In this document: piece by piece, positions 16,863 through 24,456 of the stretch
How the letters are laid out: each line of letters starts with the position of its first letter
Position numbering within the stretch: position 1 is the stretch's first letter
Assembly: GCA_013816805.1 (NCBI GenBank)
Contig: JACDDS010000005.1
Coordinates: 62,001 to 126,000 of the forward strand
Direction of reading: 5' to 3'
DNA length: 64,000 bases
Source of the DNA: Chitinophagales bacterium
Lineage (GTDB): Bacteria; Bacteroidota; Bacteroidia; Chitinophagales; UBA10324
Made by a program: the position numbers and the translations under genes
The notes under the pieces: generated by a model
What the model was told of the DNA's origin: nothing
The model's input: the letters and a program-made list of their open reading frames with translations, nothing else
Databases searched by the model: none

Positions 16863-17587
16863 TTATTTAAAACCTGACAATTGTTGCAAAAGAAACTGAG
16901 TCTTTTTACTTTTCCGGTGTGTTCCATGATCACGGGAATATTACATCGGGGGCATTTTTTTTTCTTATAGATCAGCCAGTGCTTTCGCAATTGGTAAACT
17001 TTTTTCCATTTATAAAAATTGAAGCTGTAGTTACGGGCTTCTTTTACTAACTCTTTTAATTTGGCACTTGATAGGCTTTTTACCAGGCTTTTAGGATGGA
17101 TTTTTATTCTAAATAAAACCTCATTTTTTATAATGTTACCAACTCCGGCAAAAATTTCCTGGTTAAGCAATACATCGCACACCATAATTTCCTCTAATCT
17201 TTTTAAGGATGCAATGGCTTTTTTTGGATTCCATGCATCCGACAGAACATCTGCTTCCCAGTCATAAACCTCGTTAATATCTTCATCTATAATTAAAACA
17301 GAGCAGGTATAAAAATTCAGCTCTCCTTTTTTGAATTGAAGAGATAGGCGAGCGGGCATTTCTTTTTTCTCATTTATCCGGTAGCTGCCAAACATCAGGA
17401 AATGAATACGAACTGAAAAATCTTTAAAACAAATAATAAAATGTTTGCCCCAGGTTTTAAAATCCAGAATTTTTTGATTAATCAATCTCTCTTTATCCGT
17501 TTTGGAGTTGCCTCCAATTTTTTCGATTTTTTTTCCGATAAATGATTGTACTTCTTCTTTTAAAATTATCAGCGATGGTCCTTCCAT
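16859..17587 (-). CDS. Fpg/Nei-like DNA glycosylase family protein lacking the N-terminal Pro
   Basis: Relative of formamidopyrimidine-DNA glycosylase and endonuclease VIII (base excision repair). Support comes from the N-terminal sheet with a TWGKHFIICF hairpin carrying the conserved Lys, the helix-two-turn-helix segment LLNQEIFAGVGNIIKNEVLFRIKIHP at about 145-172, and a C-terminal zinc finger CPRC...CNNC at about 213-238 with the finger Arg (KRLSFFC). Active enzymes begin M-P-E and use Pro as the nucleophile after Met removal; this one begins MEGPSL, so the Pro is absent. No in-frame alternative start restores it. It may be a variant glycosylase or a DNA-lesion binder. Confidence 0.82.
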   Translation of the reverse strand: MEGPSLIILKEEVQSFIGKKIEKIGGNSKTDKERLINQKILDFKTWGKHFIICFKDFSVRIHFLMFGSYRINEKKEMPARLSLQFKKGELNFYTCSVLIIDEDINEVYDWEADVLSDAWNPKKAIASLKRLEEIMVCDVLLNQEIFAGVGNIIKNEVLFRIKIHPKSLVKSLSSAKLKELVKEARNYSFNFYKWKKVYQLRKHWLIYKKKKCPRCNIPVIMEHTGKVKRLSFFCNNCQVLNN

Positions 17588-17744
17588 AAATCAATGTTAA
17601 TAATTTTATGCTCCTTTAAAATGAAGAACCATGTACTTCTCCTTGTTTCTGTTATTGCATCGAAGTTAAATTCAAATCTCCTATCGTATTGGTCAATTGA
17701 TTACACCTTTACTTTATAATTTAATTTAGCATTAAAATTTAGAA

Positions 17745-18311
17745 ATGGAGGAGAACAAAAATTATCACATCATTGCTATCTCCGGTAGCTTACGTGAAGA
17801 ATCTTATAATACTATGGCATTAAAGACAGCGCAGAAGGTAGCACCGCCAAATATTATTGTTGAGCAAATAAGCATTAAAGAGGTGCCATTTTATAATGAA
17901 GATCTTTATAAAAAAGATTTTCCTCCTTTAGTAAATGAGCTCGTTGCAAAAATTAAATCAGCAGATGGCGTACTGATCGTTTCACCTGAATATAATTATT
18001 CAATACCGGGAGTATTGAAAAACGCAATAGATATGTTTTCCAGGCATCCTGATAAGCCATTTGATAGTAAAGCGGTTGCTATTATGGGAGCAAGTACAGG
18101 CTTATTTGGTACTGCCCGCATGCAATATCATTTAAGGCAGGTAATGGTATTTCTCAACGCCTGGACAGTTAATCGCCCTGAAATAATGATTGGTCAGGCA
18201 AAGGATAAGTTTGATGCCAACGGCAATCTTACCGATTCAAAGGCAACTGAGATGATCCGTCAGTTGCTGATTTCTTTAGCGGGGCTGAGTGAACTCATAT
18301 CAAAAAAATAA
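17745..18311 (+). CDS. NADPH-dependent FMN reductase family protein
   Basis: Flavodoxin-fold oxidoreductase of about 188 residues. The FMN phosphate-binding loop SGSLREESYNT lies at about 14-24, the SADGVLIVSPEYNYSIPGVLKNAIDMFSR segment at about 76-104 is diagnostic for the NAD(P)H:FMN/quinone/azo reductase family, and MGASTGLFGTARMQYHLRQV follows. It likely works as a cytoplasmic dimer reducing quinones or flavins. It is a single-gene unit; the true substrate cannot be inferred. Confidence 0.9.
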   Translation: MEENKNYHIIAISGSLREESYNTMALKTAQKVAPPNIIVEQISIKEVPFYNEDLYKKDFPPLVNELVAKIKSADGVLIVSPEYNYSIPGVLKNAIDMFSRHPDKPFDSKAVAIMGASTGLFGTARMQYHLRQVMVFLNAWTVNRPEIMIGQAKDKFDANGNLTDSKATEMIRQLLISLAGLSELISKK

Positions 18312-18452
18312 TAGTGGGGAATTAATTTCTCAGTTGTATTAGAGTTGCTTATCGCTCTAAGGCCAAATTTAATCTTCTGCTTTCATTAAGGATATGATCC
18401 GGCATGTATTCGATGGCACTATTTTTATATATAGCAGAATAAACCTACTACT

Positions 18453-18623
18453 ATGCTTAAATGGGCCGCTATTTTTCTCGTAATTGCAATTGTTGCCGGA
18501 ATTTTTGGATTTACCGGGGTTGAACAAGGAGCAGCATCTATCGCTAAAGTGCTATTCTTTGTATTCATAGTGCTTTTCCTGGGTGTTTTATTATTAGGAG
18601 GAACTCTGTTTAAGAAAAAATAA
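18453..18623 (+). CDS. Small DUF1328 membrane protein (YtjA-like)
   Basis: A 56-residue protein with two hydrophobic helices ([20 protein letters not shown] and [18 protein letters not shown]) joined by EQGAASIAK. This is the pattern of the DUF1328 family, whose members start ML.WA..FL..A..A...GF. It ends LFKKK. The function of the family is not known; it is often envelope-stress associated. A strong terminator hairpin follows 16 bases after the stop, supporting a genuine short transcription unit. Confidence 0.88.
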   Translation: MLKWAAIFLVIAIVAGIFGFTGVEQGAASIAKVLFFVFIVLFLGVLLLGGTLFKKK

Positions 18624-18639
18624 TCCGGTGTTTTTGGGA

Positions 18640-18675
18640 GATTGACTATTGCAACATCGTATGCAATAGTCAATC
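18640..18675 (+). terminator. Terminator after the DUF1328 gene
   Basis: Perfect 14-base arms GATTGACTATTGCA and TGCAATAGTCAATC with an eight-base loop, followed by TTATTTGTGTTT. It ends the DUF1328 transcript before the DUF1573 promoter. The T-tract is imperfect, so termination strength is uncertain. Confidence 0.7.
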
Positions 18676-18752
18676 TTATTTGTGTTTGTGTTTGTTCAAT
18701 TTCAGGAGTGCCGAAATTTTAATTGATTTCCTGCCTTCTCCTCTTTCCTTTT

Positions 18753-18760
18753 TATCTTTG
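18753..18760 (+). promoter_or_regulatory. -7 promoter box for the DUF1573-yajC-coaE operon
   Basis: TATCTTTG followed by CA is an exact -7 consensus, 20 bases before the GTG at 18780. It lies inside the longer reading frame that starts at 18723, which argues for the GTG as the real start. Confidence 0.55.
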
Positions 18761-18779
18761 CACAGCATTTGATCTTATT

Positions 18780-19235
18780 GTGGAGCAAAACTTCTTTTTT
18801 ATCACTGTATTCTTTTTATTTATTTCCTGTAAACAAACTGCAGAGAATAGTAAAGAACCATTAAGTGGCGATCTCATTCATAATCCAGCCACTATTTCCG
18901 GAATTGAAGAAAATAAAAAAATTGCAGAATTAACGTTTGAAAACCTAAGTCATGATTTCGGAAAATTAACTGAAGGAAGTAAAGGGGAATATGACTTTAA
19001 ATTTAAAAATACAGGGAATGTGCCACTTTTAATAAGCGATGTACAAGCTACCTGTGGCTGCACGACTCCCTATTGGCCTAAGAGATTGATATTTCCTGAT
19101 AGCAGTGAGAAAATAAGGGTAGTTTATGACAGTAAAAATCGGGTTGGACAATTTTCTAAAGATATCGTGGTAACCGCTAATACGTACCCTAATACAACCA
19201 CGCTTACTATTTCAGGTGTAGTCTTTGAAAAATAA
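18780..19235 (+). CDS. DUF1573 domain lipoprotein
   Basis: From the GTG at 18780 the protein reads MEQNFFFITVFFLFISCKQ, a lipoprotein-type signal with Cys at about 17. A DUF1573 domain follows: the LTFENLSHDFGKLTEGSKGEYDFKFKNTGNVPLLI segment, then the Cys pair ATCGCTTPYWP, then an Ig-like strand set ending in VTANTYPNTTTLTISGVV. The family is an ASPM/SPD-2/Hydin-like Ig fold, abundant in Bacteroidota and located in the periplasm. It is first in an operon with yajC and coaE. A TTG at 18723 gives a longer frame but would place the promoter box inside the gene. Confidence 0.82.
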   Translation: MEQNFFFITVFFLFISCKQTAENSKEPLSGDLIHNPATISGIEENKKIAELTFENLSHDFGKLTEGSKGEYDFKFKNTGNVPLLISDVQATCGCTTPYWPKRLIFPDSSEKIRVVYDSKNRVGQFSKDIVVTANTYPNTTTLTISGVVFEK

Positions 19236-19258
19236 AATTCATCATAAATATAAACTGA

Positions 19259-19615
19259 ATGATTTTCTTAAATGTGATATTAGCTATGGCTCCGATGGGT
19301 GGCTCCAGTTCCGGAACCAGTAATTATTCCACTATAATTTTTATGGCAGCTCTTTTTGGAGTAATGTACTTTTTTATGATCCGGCCACAGGCTAAAAAAG
19401 CTAAAGACCAAAAAAGCTTTATTGAAAGTCTTCAAAAAGGGGATAAAATCGTAACCGTTGCAGGCATGCACGGAAGGATAAGAAATATTAATAATGATGG
19501 GACCCTTGAAGTAGAGATAGATTCCAACACTAAAATTATGATGGAGCGTTCAGGCATATCTATGGAATATACAAAAGCTGTCCAGAACCAATCACAGCCA
19601 GTGAGTCAGAAATAA
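19259..19615 (+). CDS. yajC: Preprotein translocase subunit YajC
   Basis: Small accessory subunit of the Sec translocon that associates with SecDF. One transmembrane helix at about 21-41 (YSTIIFMAALFGVMYFFMIRP) is followed by the invariant RPQAKKAKDQKSF segment and the beta-rich soluble part LQKGDKIVTVAGMHGRIRNI. The 118-residue length is normal. The short N-terminal extension before the helix is Gly/Ser-rich (PMGGSSSGTS). It is the middle gene of the DUF1573-yajC-coaE operon, seven bases from coaE. Confidence 0.93.
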   Translation: MIFLNVILAMAPMGGSSSGTSNYSTIIFMAALFGVMYFFMIRPQAKKAKDQKSFIESLQKGDKIVTVAGMHGRIRNINNDGTLEVEIDSNTKIMMERSGISMEYTKAVQNQSQPVSQK

Positions 19616-19622
19616 TGATGAT

Positions 19623-20234
19623 ATGCAGACAGTCGGCGTTACCGGTGGCATTGGCTCAGGAAAATCAACGGTTTGCCACATTTTCGAACAATTGGAAATT
19701 CCGGTTTTCTATGCTGACTACGAATCAAAGAATATTCTCCAAACGGATCCTCAAATCAGAGAACAAATAAGGCGATTTTTTGGAAGTGAAATCTACGATG
19801 GAGTAATATTAAATCGAAAAAAATTAGCATCTATTGTTTTTAATGATCCTGATAAGCTTAAGCTTTTAAACAGTATTGCTCACCCAGCGGTATTACGGAA
19901 ATTCAGGCTGTGGCTAAAAGAGCAATTAAACGTTCCATACCTTATAATGGAAGCTGCCCTCATCTTTGAGTCGGAGCTGGACGTAATTCTTGATAAGATC
20001 ATAGTAATAACGGCTCCTGAAGTTATCCGTATTAAAAGAATAATGCACCGTGATAACATTCTTGCAGCTGATGTTACTAAACGGATAAATCAGCAATGGG
20101 GTGAGGAACAAAAAACAAAACTTGCAGATTTTGTTATTTCTAATGACGAAATACAGCTTCTCATTCCACAGGTGCTCTCTATTCATACCAAGATTTTAAA
20201 AGATAAACAGCCTTCCAAAAGAAATTACTATTGA
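19623..20234 (+). CDS. coaE: Dephospho-CoA kinase
   Basis: Last step of coenzyme A synthesis: phosphorylates the 3'-OH of dephospho-CoA with ATP. P-loop GGIGSGKST at about 8-16, the AHPAVLRKFRLW substrate segment, YLIMEAALIFES with the acidic residues, and the lid segment RIKRIMHRDNI. Length 203 is typical. It follows yajC by seven bases. In many Bacteroidota a YbbR-domain gene sits between yajC and coaE; it is missing here. Confidence 0.93.
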   Translation: MQTVGVTGGIGSGKSTVCHIFEQLEIPVFYADYESKNILQTDPQIREQIRRFFGSEIYDGVILNRKKLASIVFNDPDKLKLLNSIAHPAVLRKFRLWLKEQLNVPYLIMEAALIFESELDVILDKIIVITAPEVIRIKRIMHRDNILAADVTKRINQQWGEEQKTKLADFVISNDEIQLLIPQVLSIHTKILKDKQPSKRNYY

Positions 20235-20291
20235 GCATTCCTTCCTTAATTATTTCTCGTAGTTTTCTGACAGAAAATTTTTTCATACAAA

Positions 20292-20942
20292 ATGTCTACA
20301 AAAGTAAACTGGGCAGAAGCGATCAAACCTCTTCTAAAAGAATATAAGGGAAAAAAACATCCGCTGGAGTATAAAAATATTTATCAGCTATTAGTAATGG
20401 TTGTTCTGTCTGCGCAAGATTCTGATAAGCATATAAATCAGCTTGCGCCTGCCATTTTTGATGCCTATCCCGATATGAAAGCTCTTTCAAAAGCCAGTGC
20501 TGATTCGCTCTATCCTTTAATCGGTAAAGTTCGGAATTACAATAATAAAACAAAGTGGTTACTGGAAATTGCTCAACAGCTGAAGAGTGATAAAGCCATT
20601 CCTCAAACTATGGAAGCCTTGACGGCTCTGCCAGGTATTGGAAGGAAGTCCGCAAACGTAATTATGCGCGAAGCAGGCGATCCGGCAGAAGGTATAATGG
20701 TAGATCTGCATGTGGTGAGGGTTGCCCCCCGGCTTGGCATTGCTACAGGCACTGATCCGAAGAAAATTGAAAAGCAAATTATGGAAGTATTGCCACAAAA
20801 AGACTGGGGAGAAGCAGGAATGGCGATCTCTTTTTTAGGCCGCGAAACATGCCGGCCCACCCATCCCCAGCATCATGAATGTGTAATGAAAAGTGTTTGC
20901 GCTTATTACAGGGAACATAAAAACGACGCTATCGAAGCATAG
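20292..20942 (+). CDS. nth: Endonuclease III-like DNA glycosylase with an unusual iron-sulfur loop
   Basis: Base excision repair glycosylase/AP lyase for oxidised pyrimidines. The helix-hairpin-helix LPGIGRKSANVI at 113-124 carries the catalytic Lys (K119), and VDLHVVRVAPRLG at 137-149 carries the catalytic Asp (D138). The C-terminal [4Fe-4S] loop normally has Cys-x6-Cys-x2-Cys-x5-Cys. Here it is C187-x6-H194-x2-C197-x5-C203, so the second ligand is His. Also the residue after D138 is Leu, where Thr is common. The length of 216 is normal. Either the cluster has a His ligand or this is a diverged paralog with altered cluster. It lies 57 bases after coaE. Confidence 0.85.
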   Translation: MSTKVNWAEAIKPLLKEYKGKKHPLEYKNIYQLLVMVVLSAQDSDKHINQLAPAIFDAYPDMKALSKASADSLYPLIGKVRNYNNKTKWLLEIAQQLKSDKAIPQTMEALTALPGIGRKSANVIMREAGDPAEGIMVDLHVVRVAPRLGIATGTDPKKIEKQIMEVLPQKDWGEAGMAISFLGRETCRPTHPQHHECVMKSVCAYYREHKNDAIEA

Positions 20943-21317
20943 CACCTTTTTGAGCATACAGCGATAAACCTCCACCAGCAGTCTCCCTGATCTTACCGCA
21001 GGGTCATCTTCAGCTAACTTTTTTACTTCTCTGGTGATGCTGAATTAATACACGCAAATCCTACGTATATCTCCCATCATTTTCAAGAGGTCCTGCCAGA
21101 TCCATTTTGCCTTCGTTGTACATCTTTCTTAAATGAGCTAAATGACCTTCCTGAATAATGCTGCAGTGGCAGAATTCCGATCCTGAAGCGGTCCTGTTTT
21201 AAGCATTACCAAATAGTAAATTTTCATTTCAAACCGATTCGATTCATTATTGTTCTGGTCTGAAATTTTCAAGGAAACACCACAAAGAAAAAGAAGGATA
21301 AAAAACAATTTATACAT
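20929..21317 (-). pseudogene. Frameshifted YciI-like protein gene
   Basis: The 480-base gap after nth is not empty. From the ATG at 21317 the minus strand reads a signal-peptide-like start (MYKLFFILLFLCGVSLK), then YYLVMLKTGPLQDRNSATAA. After one missing base it continues IQEGHLAHLRKMYNEGKMDL and AGPLENDG. Two further shifts give INSASPE and EVKKLAEDDPAVRSGRLLVE, and a last shift gives SLYAQKGAMLR plus stop inside the nth 3' end. The order of segments matches YCII-related proteins of about 125 residues. At least four shifts make this a decayed gene rather than a read error. Confidence 0.75.
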
Positions 21318-21456
21318 AGTCTGCTGTTTACGATTTGATGCTAATTAAAGCAGATGATTGTAATAATGTGTAAACCTTATATTTTATTTAAAACACTTGG
21401 CCAGAGGATTTGTAAGTTAAATGCAAAAGTTTAGGTTTGTGATACTCAATCTCTTT

Positions 21457-22422
21457 ATGAAAAAATTATACAGCGTATTTGCAATTGTTGTTATACTTTC
21501 TTCTTGTACATCCACCCACGAAAAAGAAAAAGAAAATGTTCCCGTAATTGGTTTTTTGGACGCTTTTCAGGATGAAACCATTGCCCAGGCTAAACAAGGA
21601 TTTTTTGATGCGCTTGAAAAAAATGGCTATAGTGAAAAAAATAACTCGGTAAAAGTAATTTACAGAAATGCCCAGGGAGATATTCCTACTCTTACTCAGG
21701 CAGCAGATTATTTTATTTCACAAAAAGCATCTCTTATAGCGGCAAACACTACTTTGGCTACCATTACAGCATCACAAAAAACAAAAGATATTCCTGTATG
21801 CATGATGGTAGCTCCCAGTCCGGCAATGGCGCACCTGACCGATGCTGCAGGAAAGGCACCATCAAATCTTTTTGGCATATATGAAACACTGGCTTATATT
21901 GACACATCAGTGGCCTTAATTAAGCAGATACTGCCAAATGCAAAAAGCATTGGTACTGTATTTAACCAGGCGGAACCTCAGTCGCAATCAGCGCTTGATG
22001 AAATAAAAAAACAGTGTGCTGTTTCAGGGCTGCAGCTTATTTCCCAGCCAGTAAACAATTCTTCTGAAACTCAACTAGTCATAAGCTCCCTGTTAGAAAA
22101 AAACATAGATGCTTTTTTTGCTATGCCTGATAATACCATTTTCGCTTCATTCGAAACCATTGTTAAATCCTGCAACGATAAAAATATTCCCATTTTTACC
22201 TCTGAGGCTGGTTTGGTAAAACGTGGCGCTGTGGCTGCTTATGGAGCAGATTTATATCAATGGGGTTACCAGGCAGGAGAGCAAGCGGCAATATTTCTGA
22301 AGCAGGGGAATTTGAATGGCCTTCAACCAGAACTGGTAAAGGTCCGCAGACGTATTTATAACTCTTCCGCTGCCAAGAAATTTAATTTAAATTTCTTTCC
22401 TCCATTCCAGCAAATGCAATAA
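21457..22422 (+). CDS. ABC importer substrate-binding lipoprotein (ABC_sub_bind/TrpX-like)
   Basis: Periplasmic solute-binding component. From the ATG at 21457 (MKKLYSVFAIVVILSSC) there is a clean lipoprotein signal with Cys at about 17; a longer frame from 21421 adds 12 residues and no feature. The body has the two-lobed fold of the ABC_sub_bind family: VIGFLDAFQDETIAQAKQGF, GDIPTLTQAADYFISQKASL, VAPSPAMAHL, SEAGLVKRGAVAAYGADLYQWGYQAG. Members are linked to import of aromatic amino acids or other small organics in some bacteria; the ligand here is unknown. The stop codon overlaps the permease start (TAATG), showing translational coupling. Confidence 0.87.
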   Translation: MKKLYSVFAIVVILSSCTSTHEKEKENVPVIGFLDAFQDETIAQAKQGFFDALEKNGYSEKNNSVKVIYRNAQGDIPTLTQAADYFISQKASLIAANTTLATITASQKTKDIPVCMMVAPSPAMAHLTDAAGKAPSNLFGIYETLAYIDTSVALIKQILPNAKSIGTVFNQAEPQSQSALDEIKKQCAVSGLQLISQPVNNSSETQLVISSLLEKNIDAFFAMPDNTIFASFETIVKSCNDKNIPIFTSEAGLVKRGAVAAYGADLYQWGYQAGEQAAIFLKQGNLNGLQPELVKVRRRIYNSSAAKKFNLNFFPPFQQMQ

Positions 22423-23291
22423 TGGATTTTTACTTATCAGCTATCTTATTAGGACTTGCATACTGTGGAATGGGGTTAGGCATTTATATAACATTGCGCA
22501 TTTTCAATATTCCTGATATTACCACAGATGGCAGTTATACATTGGGTGCTTCAGTAACTGCTGCGCTTCTTTCTCAAAATAGTTCCATGATGGTTATTCT
22601 CCTTACCGTAATTTTTTCAGGGTCACTTGCGGGATTTGCCACGGGGGTAATCTATACACGCCTGAATATAAATCCACTGCTTGCAGGTATCCTGGTAATG
22701 ACCTCCCTTTATTCAGTAAATTTATCAGTGATGGGAAGGTCTAATATTCCACTGATCAATTCAAATACAATACAACATCAATTTAAATTTTTCGAAAATG
22801 ATCAATACAATTGGGTTGCTGTAATTGCATGTTTTGCTATAGGCTTATGGTTAATTGTTTCATGGCTTTTAAGAACGGATTTTGGCCTTGCAATGCGGGC
22901 AACAGGAAACAGTGAATCTATGGTTCGCTCCCTGGGAGTAAACACAAAAAATATGAAAGTTGCGGGGTTGATGATAGCAAATGCTTTAACTGCACTCAGT
23001 GGTTTTCTAGTCTGTCAATATCAACAATTCACTGACATTAATATGGGAATAGGTATTGTAATTTTTGGATTGGGTGCAGTAATGATGGGAGAATCTTTGC
23101 TTAATTTATTGAAGCTGCAATTTATACCGGTTCGATTGATCGGAGTCATATTCGGTTGTGTTTTGTTTAGATGTATTATTGCCTTAGCACTTACCGTAGG
23201 CGTAAATCCCAACTGGCTTAGATTGATTACCGCAGCTATTGTATTAATTGTTGTCGGCTTCCCCAATATTAAATCGAAAGAGACAAGATAA
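22422..23291 (+). CDS. ABC importer permease (branched-chain-type fold)
   Basis: Inner-membrane subunit of 289 residues with about eight to nine hydrophobic helices of the BPD_transp_2 (LivH/RbsC-like) type. Family marks are ITTDGSYTLGASVTA near 35-50, INPLLAGILVMTSLYSVNLSVMG, and the cytoplasmic coupling segment FGLAMRATGNSESMVRSLGVN near 150-170. It starts within the stop codon of the binding protein and is followed 13 bases later by the ATPase, forming a complete importer. Confidence 0.9.
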   Translation: MDFYLSAILLGLAYCGMGLGIYITLRIFNIPDITTDGSYTLGASVTAALLSQNSSMMVILLTVIFSGSLAGFATGVIYTRLNINPLLAGILVMTSLYSVNLSVMGRSNIPLINSNTIQHQFKFFENDQYNWVAVIACFAIGLWLIVSWLLRTDFGLAMRATGNSESMVRSLGVNTKNMKVAGLMIANALTALSGFLVCQYQQFTDINMGIGIVIFGLGAVMMGESLLNLLKLQFIPVRLIGVIFGCVLFRCIIALALTVGVNPNWLRLITAAIVLIVVGFPNIKSKETR

Positions 23292-23304
23292 TATAAGCTA
23301 CGCT

Positions 23305-24054
23305 ATGCTGGAAGTATTAAACCTCACTAAATCTTTCAATAAGAATTCTCCCAATGAAGTTTTAGCCATCAAGGATTGTTCATTAAAAATTCCTGATGAA
23401 GAGTTTCTAGTGATTATTGGCTCAAATGGTTCCGGAAAATCTACCTTATTAAATCTGATTGCAGGAGCTTATGCTCCCGACCGCGGTAAAATTTTAATCG
23501 GTACAACTGACGTTACCAACCAGCAGAATTTTAAACGCAGCAAATATATTTCAAGAGTATTTCAGGACCCTATGGCAGGTACGGCACCTGATCTTTCAAT
23601 CCTTGATAATTTCAGGCTTGCTGCATTACGCACAAAACGAAAAACACTGAGGACCGGTATGCAATCACAATTCAGGATGAAAGTCCAGAAGCGGTTAAAA
23701 ATTTTAGGCCTGGGGCTTGAAAATAAATTGGAGACACTGGTTGGAAAACTCAGCGGGGGACAAAGGCAGGCACTTACTCTGCTCATGAGCGTTATGGATG
23801 ATTCTGCAATCTTATTACTGGATGAACCAACGGCCGCACTTGATCCGGGTTCATCTGAAAAAATCATTAAGATTGCGGAAGATGTCATTAAAGAATTAAA
23901 ATTAACTGCTGTGCTGGTTACGCATAACATGCAATATGCCGTCAGACTGGGGTCAAGATTGGTTTTAATGAAAGACGGAAAAATTCACAAGGACTTTGGT
24001 ACTTCTGAAAAAGAAAAGTTAAAAGTTGTTGATTTGTTTGAATGGTTTACTTAG
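23305..24054 (+). CDS. ABC importer ATP-binding protein
   Basis: Nucleotide-binding subunit. Walker A GSNGSGKST, Q-loop FQDPMAGTAPDLS, signature LSGGQRQALTL, Walker B ILLLDEPTAALDP and the switch His in VLVTHNM are all intact. The start is placed at the ATG at 23305 (MLEVLNLTKSF) because the longer frame from 23248 overlaps the permease and adds non-family sequence. Same operon as the binding protein and permease; a DUF983 gene follows 9 bases later. Confidence 0.94.
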   Translation: MLEVLNLTKSFNKNSPNEVLAIKDCSLKIPDEEFLVIIGSNGSGKSTLLNLIAGAYAPDRGKILIGTTDVTNQQNFKRSKYISRVFQDPMAGTAPDLSILDNFRLAALRTKRKTLRTGMQSQFRMKVQKRLKILGLGLENKLETLVGKLSGGQRQALTLLMSVMDDSAILLLDEPTAALDPGSSEKIIKIAEDVIKELKLTAVLVTHNMQYAVRLGSRLVLMKDGKIHKDFGTSEKEKLKVVDLFEWFT

Positions 24055-24063
24055 AAAACAATC

Positions 24064-24453
24064 ATGAAGAAACAACCTAGTACATGGTATACATTTATCC
24101 ATGCAAAGTGTCCAAGGTGTAATCACGGGAACCTGTTTGCAAATAAAAATCCTTATGCTTTGCGAAACATTAGTGAAATGAATAACCGATGCCCCATTTG
24201 CGGTTATAACTTTTTTCCTGAAACGGGCTTTTACTGGGGTGCTATGTATGTATCCTATGTGCTAACGGTAGGCTTCTCAGCAATAAGCGTAGTTGTTATA
24301 GGATTAATTTTTCATTGGAATCTACCGGTACTAATTGCAGGAAACGCCGTTCTGCTTGCATTGGGGTTTCCACTTTTTTTCCGGTATGCACGAGTACTGT
24401 GGCTTTTACTAAACTCTTCTTTCGATCCATCAGCGTTTGAAAAGTTCAAATAA
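24064..24453 (+). CDS. DUF983 membrane protein with zinc-ribbon-like N-terminus
   Basis: A 129-residue protein. The N-terminal half has two CxxC pairs (AKCPRCNHGNLF at about 15-26 and NRCPICGYNFFPETGFYWGAMYVSY at about 40-64), typical of DUF983. Two transmembrane helices follow (LTVGFSAISVVVIGLIFHW and VLIAGNAVLLALGFPLFF). The function of the family is not established. It appears to be transcribed with the ABC importer, 9 bases after the ATPase, and converges on lon. Confidence 0.87.
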   Translation: MKKQPSTWYTFIHAKCPRCNHGNLFANKNPYALRNISEMNNRCPICGYNFFPETGFYWGAMYVSYVLTVGFSAISVVVIGLIFHWNLPVLIAGNAVLLALGFPLFFRYARVLWLLLNSSFDPSAFEKFK

Positions 24454-24456
24454 AAA

